This document shows, piece after piece, positions 1 through 4,889 of a stretch of DNA of 11,264 nt. The position numbers were made by a program, and so were the translations under genes. The notes under the pieces are model-generated. The model had not been told where the DNA came from and made no database searches. It saw only the letters and a program-made list of their open reading frames with translations. Every line of letters begins with the position of its first letter. Position 1 is the first letter of the stretch. Origin of the DNA: Thermoplasmata archaeon (GTDB lineage: Archaea; Thermoplasmatota; Thermoplasmata; Thermoplasmatales; Thermoplasmataceae); assembly GCA_021797295.1 (NCBI GenBank), contig JAKAAA010000034.1, positions 1-11,264 on the forward strand, read 5' to 3'.

Positions 1-29
1 GATCCGCCCACAATACCTACTTTGAGCAA
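1..29 (-). CDS. argC/lysY: N-acetyl-gamma-glutamyl-phosphate / LysW-aminoadipyl-phosphate reductase, N-terminal fragment
   Basis: Only the first nine codons are inside the window; the gene continues off the left edge. Reading starts at a TTG one base after the lysW stop codon and gives (M)LKVGIVGG, which fits the first strand and glycine-rich NAD(P)-binding loop of the ArgC/LysY reductases (family pattern roughly KVxIVGxSGYTG). In the LysW pathway this enzyme reduces the phosphorylated side chain carried on LysW to the semialdehyde. The one-base spacing after lysW indicates co-transcription and probably coupled translation. The fragment is very short, so the call leans on the neighbour; an unrelated Rossmann protein cannot be excluded. 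Confidence 0.6.
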
Positions 30-30
30 C

Positions 31-204
31 TTATTCTCCCCAGTCTTCACCTACATTTTCTGCAGGTTTGATTTCTACAGTTTCTCCATTGATGGAGGAT
101 ATTTCATAGCTCATTCCGCATGATCCACATTCAATTAACTCCCCAACCATGGAATCATCTGGCACACTGATTTTTTCTCCACATATCTTACATTTTGTTT
201 CCAT
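31..204 (-). CDS. lysW: LysW amino-group carrier protein for lysine/arginine biosynthesis
   Basis: This is a small acidic carrier protein of 57 residues, a normal length for LysW. The C-terminal glutamate is where LysX/ArgX attaches the amino group of 2-aminoadipate (lysine route) or glutamate (ornithine route), so the intermediates stay protected on the carrier. The sequence shows two CxxC zinc-knuckle pairs (C5/C8 and C26/C29) and ends in the diagnostic EDWGE motif (residues 53-57). A Shine-Dalgarno-like GGTGA lies six bases before the ATG, so unlike most genes here it has a leader. The argC/lysY-type reductase starts one base downstream. Whether the operon serves lysine, arginine or both cannot be told, because lysX and lysZ are outside the window. 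Confidence 0.94.
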   Translation of the reverse strand: METKCKICGEKISVPDDSMVGELIECGSCGMSYEISSINGETVEIKPAENVGEDWGE

Positions 205-210
205 TTTTAT

Positions 211-216
211 TCACCC
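211..216 (-). promoter_or_regulatory. Shine-Dalgarno site of lysW
   Basis: On the minus strand GGGTGA precedes the lysW ATG with a six-base gap, which matches pairing with the 3' end of archaeal 16S rRNA. It supports the chosen start and shows that the lysW mRNA has a leader. Confidence 0.7.
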
Positions 217-230
217 TTTGTTGTGTTTTA

Positions 231-272
231 CAAACAAATAGAAATTATTTATTACTAATAAATATTTGTTTG
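231..272 (-). promoter_or_regulatory. lysW promoter region with two overlapping inverted repeats
   Basis: Perfect 10-base arms CAAACAAATA (231-240) and TATTTGTTTG (263-272) enclose a second perfect inverted repeat, TATTTATTA-C-TAATAAATA (246-264). On the minus strand the TATTTATTA stretch is TATA-like and sits about 50-60 bases before the lysW ATG, which would give a leader of roughly 30 bases containing the Shine-Dalgarno. Symmetric sites over a promoter often bind dimeric regulators; an Lrp-type regulator of amino-acid genes is a guess. AT-rich DNA makes chance repeats likelier. Confidence 0.4.
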
Positions 273-480
273 TTATATTGTTATTTCTTACATTTAAAGT
301 TTTTTTTCGAACTTAAATGCAATTATTACTTAATTGTATTATAGTATATAAAATATACGAATATTGTATTTTTAGTATGAATTTCGTAATAATGGATTAT
401 AATACTGTACTGTATTTTATGTGCCCAGAATTCCATTACATAACAAAAATTGGTAAAATGCTTCTGAACTTTATAATTGC

Positions 481-486
481 AAAAAA
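481..486 (-). terminator. Putative oligo-U terminator after the cupin gene
   Basis: On the minus strand the run TTATTTTTT lies about 35 bases past the cupin stop codon. Archaeal termination commonly uses such U-runs without a hairpin. No stem is visible next to it. Confidence 0.3.
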
Positions 487-519
487 TAATTAGAGATATA
501 AAATAATCTTGATGTAAAA

Positions 520-876
520 TTATTTCCTGAGATAAGAATCGGTTCCATTAATCCAGTCGGATCTGATCGGATTGAATATATCCACGTCTAATGTATCTTC
601 CAGGGCAATCGCACTGTGCTTCACATTGGATGGAATTACCAGAACCTCTCCTTCCCCAACATCTATATCCTTGCCCTCCAGTGTTAGTCTGAGTTTTCCC
701 TTCATAATCCATGTGACCTGCTCATTCTCATGGCTATGCTCCGGAACCACACTGCCTTTTTTTATATCCAGCTGTGCCACCATGACCCGATCCCCATAGA
801 TCATTCGCCTGACAAACGTATCTGATAACTGTTCCCTTTTAACCTGATCCCAGCTATATTTTTTAATCTCTGCCAT
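520..876 (-). CDS. Small cupin-domain protein
   Basis: This is a single-domain cupin of 118 residues, a small metal-binding beta-barrel. Numbered from this start, cupin motif 1 spans residues 41-60 with metal ligands H47 and H49 (HSHENEQ) and a conserved G60; motif 2 (GEVLVIPSNVKHS) supplies H87. Q53 stands where many cupins have the metal-binding Glu. The substrate is unknown; such proteins range from isomerases and dioxygenases to ligand sensors. The ORF could begin five codons earlier at an ATG at 891, but the TATA box at 898-905 lies only about 11 bases from that codon, too close for a leaderless start, and about 26 from the ATG at 876, as leaderless starts need. The SDR gene lies just upstream on the same strand. 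Confidence 0.88.
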   Translation of the reverse strand: MAEIKKYSWDQVKREQLSDTFVRRMIYGDRVMVAQLDIKKGSVVPEHSHENEQVTWIMKGKLRLTLEGKDIDVGEGEVLVIPSNVKHSAIALEDTLDVDIFNPIRSDWINGTDSYLRK

Positions 877-897
877 GCTAATACAAGCCATAGTTGT

Positions 898-905
898 TTA
901 TATAT
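898..905 (-). promoter_or_regulatory. TATA box of the cupin gene
   Basis: Minus-strand TATATAAA-like element centred about 26 bases before the ATG at 876. The spacing predicts transcription starting at or next to that codon, which decides the start choice for the cupin. Confidence 0.55.
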
Positions 906-928
906 TTTGTCAAAATTACAATAAAAAT

Positions 929-1714
929 TTATATGGATTTAACAGCCCCACCATCTATCTGGATATTTGTACCGGTGATATATGAGGCCAGGGGAGAACA
1001 GAGAAATGCCACTAGGTTTCCTATTTCATCCGGTTCCCCGAATCTACCCAGTGGTATCTCTGCCTTCAGATCGGCCTCAACTTCACTGATAGTTTTTCCG
1101 CTGGATTTTGATCTCTTTTCTATTATATTTTTCAGGCGCTGGGTATAAAAATAACCCTGGGATATAGAATTTACGGTTATATTATATTTTCCAAGCTCAA
1201 TGGAGAGCGTTTTACCCAGAGCCACAACACCAGACCTCAATGAATTGGAAATAGCAAAGTTTTCCAGTGGATTTTTGGTTGTCATTGATGTTATAAACAC
1301 TATCCTCCCATTTCCGGATTTTATCATATCCTCAGCACACATGCCGGCCATTCTTACTGTTGATTTCAGGATCATTTCTATGTTATAATCCCAGTCAGAA
1401 TCGGTTAATTCCATGAAAGGGTCAACCCGTGGGTCTCCGTAATTCATCACCAGGAAGTCAACGTTTCCATATTTTTCATGTGCCAAATCTACAACCCTTA
1501 CCAGATCATCTTTTTTGGAAAGGTCGGCCGATATTGCATTTATGTCCGAACCGGTTTCCTCTTTTATGGCCGTCTTAAGGGCCAGTATCTTTTCTTTATT
1601 CCTTGAAAAGGTTGTTATATTGGCGCCATGTTTTGCCAGTACGGAAATTACGCCTTTACCTATGCCTGTACTACCTGCACATACAATCACATTCTTACCT
1701 TTAAGATCTTCCAT
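929..1714 (-). CDS. SDR-family protein, BKR-like subgroup lacking the catalytic tetrad
   Basis: This 261-residue Rossmann protein has classical short-chain dehydrogenase length and layout, and general annotation would call it a 3-oxoacyl-ACP reductase. It has a near-standard cofactor loop, AGSTGIG (13-19), a YG/N91 equivalent of the NNAG motif, S143, and the C-terminal SYITGTNIQIDGG typical of the family. The YxxxK active site is missing: F153 stands for Tyr and N157 for Lys in ENFAISNSLRSG, and I115 appears to replace the tetrad Asn. A known SDR subgroup (BKR_like_SDR_like) has this pattern, with a conserved SNxxRxG segment, so this is probably not a decayed gene. Its reaction is unknown. 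TATA-like sequence at 1731-1747 suggests its own leaderless transcript. It lies between the cyclase and cupin genes. Confidence 0.92.
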   Translation of the reverse strand: MEDLKGKNVIVCAGSTGIGKGVISVLAKHGANITTFSRNKEKILALKTAIKEETGSDINAISADLSKKDDLVRVVDLAHEKYGNVDFLVMNYGDPRVDPFMELTDSDWDYNIEMILKSTVRMAGMCAEDMIKSGNGRIVFITSMTTKNPLENFAISNSLRSGVVALGKTLSIELGKYNITVNSISQGYFYTQRLKNIIEKRSKSSGKTISEVEADLKAEIPLGRFGEPDEIGNLVAFLCSPLASYITGTNIQIDGGAVKSI

Positions 1715-1730
1715 ATAAATATAATGTAAA

Positions 1731-1747
1731 GATATAAATTAATATAT
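1731..1747 (-). promoter_or_regulatory. TATA-like promoter of the SDR gene
   Basis: The minus strand reads TATATTAATTTATATC here. The two possible TATA cores are centred about 20 and 29 bases before the SDR ATG, compatible with a leaderless or nearly leaderless mRNA. No Shine-Dalgarno is present. Confidence 0.45.
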
Positions 1748-1749
1748 CG

Positions 1750-1784
1750 AAAAATAAAATTAAATTACTGGAACTTATTCCAGT
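1750..1784 (-). terminator. Hairpin plus U-rich terminator after the cyclase gene
   Basis: The seven-base arms ACTGGAA (1767-1773) and TTCCAGT (1778-1784) form a perfect inverted repeat with a four-base loop. The cyclase stop codon TAA includes three of the loop bases. On the minus strand the stem is followed at once by a U-rich tail ending in T5 (1766 down to 1750). This looks like a bacterial intrinsic terminator. It also separates the cyclase transcript from the SDR promoter. Confidence 0.5.
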
Positions 1785-2428
1785 TCGAGGGCAACTACCC
1801 GGGCCATGGATCCACTTGCGCCGTATAATTTAAGCGGCAATGCTATGACAAAGTATTCCTTTCCAGGTGTCAGCTGTTCAAGGTTCGTAAGATCTTCAAT
1901 GAATGCCATATCCTTTGCAAGAAGCGCTTTATGAACTCTGAAATCTGCATGGTCATATGGGTCGATTCCGAGAGTATCAATGCCCAGCAATCTGGGATGG
2001 TGCTTCACCAGAAAATCTACAGCATCTGAGGAAAATCCAGGAAACTTATACTGGAATTCCTCGGTATATCCACGTTTCTTGGACCATCCGGTATTCACAA
2101 GTATTATGTTCCCATCATATTCTGGTCTCCATACCTTTTCCAGTGCAGAACCATGGATTTCAGTACCTTCTATATCAGGCCTTATGCAGTAACCGGAACC
2201 TATAATCTGTTCCAGTGGTATTTTGTCCACTGTCCTGCCACCATCGATCATATGATAAGGTGCATCTATATGGGTTCCTGTGTGGGTAACAGACTCATAT
2301 TTTTCCACTGCATAACCATCTCTCGCCAGGAGCCCTATAGGATCAACCCGTACCAGAGGGTTTGTTGGCCAGCATGGCATATTAGTCTTTACATCAACCG
2401 AAAGGTCAAAATATTTCCTAACTTTCAT
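1775..2428 (-). CDS. Cyclase / kynurenine-formamidase-family metal-dependent hydrolase
   Basis: This 217-residue protein belongs to the cyclase family (PF04199), divalent-metal amidohydrolases that include kynurenine formamidase (KynB), isatin hydrolase and polyketide-cyclase-like members. The family signature HxGTHxDxPxH is intact at residues 49-59 (H49, H53, D55, H59), and H166 and E178 fit the later metal ligands. The length is typical. Kynurenine formamidase is possible, but no tryptophan dioxygenase or kynureninase is nearby, so the substrate is open. A TATA box lies 26 bases before the ATG, predicting a leaderless mRNA; it faces the permease gene across a shared divergent region. Downstream, the SDR and cupin lie on the same strand, and the three may serve one pathway. 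Confidence 0.92.
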   Translation of the reverse strand: MKVRKYFDLSVDVKTNMPCWPTNPLVRVDPIGLLARDGYAVEKYESVTHTGTHIDAPYHMIDGGRTVDKIPLEQIIGSGYCIRPDIEGTEIHGSALEKVWRPEYDGNIILVNTGWSKKRGYTEEFQYKFPGFSSDAVDFLVKHHPRLLGIDTLGIDPYDHADFRVHKALLAKDMAFIEDLTNLEQLTPGKEYFVIALPLKLYGASGSMARVVALELE

Positions 2429-2448
2429 AATATTATAATATTAACCTA

Positions 2449-2458
2449 TATTTATAAA
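2449..2458 (-). promoter_or_regulatory. TATA box of the cyclase gene
   Basis: Minus-strand TTTATAAATA centred about 26 bases before the cyclase ATG, the spacing expected for a leaderless archaeal transcript. Confidence 0.6.
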
Positions 2459-2464
2459 TTTCTT

Positions 2465-2517
2465 TAATTCCAATTTATAACAATTTTTTTCCTGCCATAC
2501 TGAAATCTTTGGAATTA
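2465..2517. repeat. Spaced inverted repeat in the divergent promoter region
   Basis: Perfect nine-base arms TAATTCCAA (2465-2473) and TTGGAATTA (2509-2517) are separated by 35 bases. The left arm lies just upstream of the cyclase TATA box; the right arm is about 40 bases before the permease TATA box. The placement suits a regulator acting on both genes, but this is inference. Confidence 0.35.
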
Positions 2518-2531
2518 TCAAATATTATTAA

Positions 2532-2562
2532 TTTGCTTAGTTTGCTTATTATACTATATAAA
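2532..2562 (+). promoter_or_regulatory. Permease promoter with a tandem 9-base repeat
   Basis: TATATAAA at 2555-2562 is the best TATA box before the permease gene and predicts a transcript start near 2583. Directly upstream, TTTGCTTAG and TTTGCTTAT (2532-2549) form a tandem repeat, and a related TTTGCTAAA occurs at 2607-2615. The repeat occupies the position of the archaeal BRE and activator sites. Confidence 0.45.
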
Positions 2563-2617
2563 CACCTAAACAAATTTTTTAAATTTGGATTTTTTTTTGA
2601 GCGTGCTTTGCTAAACC

Positions 2618-4267
2618 ATGTCACAAACTATTAATATAGGATATGATTTATATTTTATGAATACATCTAATAATGAAGATCTGACAAAGAGAAAATATAG
2701 AAAGGATATAGGGTTGTGGGGTGTGGTAATGCTTGCCCTGGGAGGGATACTGGGACCTGCGATTGCCTATGCGCCAGTTTATACTCTTGCCTACGCAGGA
2801 CCGGCTGGAATTCTTGCGTGGCCACTGGCCATGCTTATGATAATACCGATCGGGCTGGTATTCGCAGAGCTGGGAACCACATATCCCAAAGCTGGAGGGG
2901 TTGCGTATTACCCATCACAGAGCAATGGCCCCGTGGTGGGTGCCCTCAACGGATGGGCATCCATGGTGGGATACCTGTTTGTTGGGCCGGTGATAGTTTT
3001 TGCAGTGGTAGAATATATGAGCTTTTATTACCCGCCATTATATAATAATGGAACACTTACATATCTCGGTATTGCTGTTGCTGAAATTGTTCTCGTTCTG
3101 GTATTCGCAATCAATGTTATGAGAATCAAGCATATGGGCGAAATAAATCTGATATTGACGGTAATAACGCTTATACTCATAGGTGTTGTCGTTATCACAC
3201 TGGCATTTTATTTCAAACCGTCCAACCTTGTATCAAAAAGTGTCGGTGGATTTGCACCCTATGGATTCACCGGACTCTTTGGTGCAATAACCCTGACTGT
3301 TTTTGGGTACGGAGGTTTCAGGCAACCCATAGATTATTCTGAGGAAGTAAAGGATCCGGGAAAAAGTATTCCCCTGGCCATAATTGCTGCCCTTCTGATA
3401 TCAGGGCTAGTATTCACACTGGAATCCCTAGTATTTGCCGGTGCGGTTAATTTTGCCGGTTTCGGGATTGCACCGGGAGACTGGGCGGCATTTTTCCAGT
3501 ATAGCTCACCATATGCAACTATTTCCAAGGTACTTGTAATTCCCGCCCTGGTAATAATAGCAATTATAGTGGCCCTTATAGCAACTTTCAAGGATGGTGT
3601 CATATACTATGGAAGTACGGCAAGGGTCGGAGAGGTTCTATCAAGGGACGATAAATTCTTGCCTAAACTGTTTAACAAAATGAGTCTGAGAGGAGTTCCC
3701 ATATATTCCATTATCCTGGTTCTGGTGGTAACTGTCGTACTGGTTGCACTGGGAAAATCACTGGCAACAATCATAGGAATAATGGTGGATGGATTCCTTC
3801 TTTCATATGCACCGGGAGCAATCAGCCTGATGGTATTCAGAAAAACAGACCCTGACAAAAAAAGACCTTTTAAATTGCCTTTTGCCGGTGTCCTTGCACC
3901 GACAGCATTTATTATTGCCAATTTACTGGTTTACTGGTCAGGCTTTAGCTCTGTTGAAATCATAATACCGCTGGACCTTGCCGGACTGCTACTTATAATA
4001 GTTTACCATCACTACAACAAAATCGATGTCAAATATGCCATGTATGGATTATGGATGCCGATTTACCTTATATTCGTATTATTTATGTCATATATAGGAA
4101 GCAGCTTCTTCGGCGGTATCAATATAATTCCATTCCCATATGACTCGCTTGTGTTCATAATTGTAACTCTTGCTTTCTATGTTGTCGGTGTCGGAACCGG
4201 TATCAGGGGTGTGCAATATATGAATAAAAAAACTGCGGATTTACAGAAAAGTGCTATAAATGAGTGA
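2618..4267 (+). CDS. APC-superfamily amino acid permease
   Basis: This is a 549-residue polytopic membrane protein of the amino acid-polyamine-organocation superfamily, which imports amino acids with protons or by exchange. TM1 carries the glycine-rich substrate segment (GGILGPAIAYAP, 42-53) and is followed by FAELGTTYPKAGG (82-94), typical of the family. The cytoplasmic DYSEEVKDPGKSIP (239-252) and RPFKLP (416-421) are also family signatures. About 12-14 hydrophobic segments are visible; the substrate cannot be read. The start is uncertain: the ATG at 2618 has no Shine-Dalgarno and lies about 35 bases past the predicted transcript start, and an ATG at 2657 (MNTSNNED) would give 536 residues. 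It is divergent from the cyclase gene, suggesting it imports that pathway's substrate. Confidence 0.92.
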   Translation: MSQTINIGYDLYFMNTSNNEDLTKRKYRKDIGLWGVVMLALGGILGPAIAYAPVYTLAYAGPAGILAWPLAMLMIIPIGLVFAELGTTYPKAGGVAYYPSQSNGPVVGALNGWASMVGYLFVGPVIVFAVVEYMSFYYPPLYNNGTLTYLGIAVAEIVLVLVFAINVMRIKHMGEINLILTVITLILIGVVVITLAFYFKPSNLVSKSVGGFAPYGFTGLFGAITLTVFGYGGFRQPIDYSEEVKDPGKSIPLAIIAALLISGLVFTLESLVFAGAVNFAGFGIAPGDWAAFFQYSSPYATISKVLVIPALVIIAIIVALIATFKDGVIYYGSTARVGEVLSRDDKFLPKLFNKMSLRGVPIYSIILVLVVTVVLVALGKSLATIIGIMVDGFLLSYAPGAISLMVFRKTDPDKKRPFKLPFAGVLAPTAFIIANLLVYWSGFSSVEIIIPLDLAGLLLIIVYHHYNKIDVKYAMYGLWMPIYLIFVLFMSYIGSSFFGGINIIPFPYDSLVFIIVTLAFYVVGVGTGIRGVQYMNKKTADLQKSAINE

Positions 4268-4270
4268 TAC

Positions 4271-4284
4271 TTTTATTTTTATTT
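4271..4284 (+). terminator. U-rich terminator after the permease gene
   Basis: Four bases past the permease stop codon the plus strand reads TTTTATTTTTATTT, a typical hairpin-free archaeal termination tract. Confidence 0.5.
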
Positions 4285-4288
4285 AAAA

Positions 4289-4314
4289 TATATTATTTCT
4301 TAATAAATAATATA
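4289..4314. repeat. AT-only inverted repeat between the permease and osmC genes
   Basis: Perfect ten-base arms TATATTATTT and AAATAATATA flank a six-base spacer. It could be a weak hairpin ending the permease transcript or an operator about 70-90 bases upstream of the osmC-family gene. Composition makes chance plausible. Confidence 0.3.
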
Positions 4315-4352
4315 GAATATATTTTTATTATTTACTTTTTTTATAGAAAACC

Positions 4353-4368
4353 TTAAATTATTAATATA
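4353..4368 (+). promoter_or_regulatory. Probable promoter of the OsmC-family gene
   Basis: TTAAATTATTAATATA lies about 12-27 bases before the ATG at 4380, and a second candidate, TTTTATAG, lies at 4338-4345. Either suggests a short or absent leader; no Shine-Dalgarno is present. Confidence 0.35.
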
Positions 4369-4379
4369 TATGTATTTTC

Positions 4380-4889
4380 ATGACTGAAAGAATCAATAAT
4401 ATCAATATGGAAGTTGTCAGTGAAACCAGCAAAAAAATAAAGGATGCGAAGGGACATTTCCTGGCTGAAAAACACATAAATGGTGAGTTCCATTTTGACG
4501 GTAGCCCCATGTTTACAGCTGAACTTAAATCTGAGATGGCGACATTTGTCATGGGCGCCGATGAGCCCGGAGTTCTGGGTGGCAGGGGTGTCCAGCCTAC
4601 GCCATTAAATTACCTCATGATGGGAGTAATGTCCTGCTATGCTTCTACAGTTGCCATCCAGGCTGCAAAAAAAGGAGTAAAGCTGGGTAAATTGAAATTT
4701 ATCGGGCACCTTTATTATGACATAGGGCCCGTCGTGGAGGATCTGGATTTTCCAATTATCAAAGCTTTAAATATAGATGTTGAAGCGGATAAAGAAATAG
4801 GAGAAATACTGAAACTATCAGAAAAAGCCTGTCCTGCTCTTTATGCAATTAGAAATCCGATTAAAACTGAAATTAAACAGATAAAATAA
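4380..4889 (+). CDS. OsmC/Ohr-family peroxiredoxin
   Basis: This 169-residue protein belongs to the OsmC/Ohr family, cytoplasmic thiol peroxidases that reduce organic hydroperoxides and hydrogen peroxide. The two catalytic cysteines are present: C86 in MGVMSCYAST at the start of the central helix (peroxidatic) and C151 in EKACPALY (resolving). The preceding QPTPLNYLMMG is the usual helix lead-in of the family. It is slightly longer at the N-terminus than bacterial OsmC; an internal ATG at codon 10 is possible, but AT-rich promoter sequence sits at fitting distance from 4380. It converges on the H+-ATPase gene with no intergenic base, so its 3' end must run into that gene. A role in oxidative stress defence follows from the family. 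Confidence 0.93.
   Translation: MTERINNINMEVVSETSKKIKDAKGHFLAEKHINGEFHFDGSPMFTAELKSEMATFVMGADEPGVLGGRGVQPTPLNYLMMGVMSCYASTVAIQAAKKGVKLGKLKFIGHLYYDIGPVVEDLDFPIIKALNIDVEADKEIGEILKLSEKACPALYAIRNPIKTEIKQIK

Larger units (their letters stand above)
205..519. other. AT-rich intergenic region of 315 bases
   Basis: It separates lysW from the cupin gene, both on the minus strand. It holds the lysW Shine-Dalgarno and promoter repeats (211-272), a T-rich run at 299-307, a TATA-like palindrome at 344-358, a possible 38-codon plus-strand ORF (377-493) and a putative minus-strand T6 terminator of the cupin gene (481-486). No RNA gene or convincing protein homologue was recognised. Confidence 0.7.

Noticed and set aside
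344..358. Palindrome GTATAT-AAA-ATATAC as a possible operator
   Set aside because: It consists almost only of alternating A and T, and is as easily explained by base composition or as a TATA element.
326..436. A 36-codon minus-strand ORF in the spacer upstream of lysW
   Set aside because: It is short, dominated by Ile/Tyr/Thr from AT-rich sequence, and has no TATA box at leaderless distance.
205..519. tRNA, small RNA or CRISPR content in the longest gap
   Set aside because: No cloverleaf-like arms, no TTCGA-type T-arm and no regularly spaced repeats were found; only AT-rich promoter-like sequence is visible.
3334..3921. Two minus-strand open frames of about 90-105 codons opposite the permease gene
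   Set aside because: They mirror the codon pattern of the permease and show no motif, TATA box or Shine-Dalgarno.
2618..4267. Permease, ATPase and MFS genes as parts of a mobile or defence island
   Set aside because: No transposase, integrase, flanking repeats or tRNA target was seen, and base composition matches the neighbouring metabolic genes.
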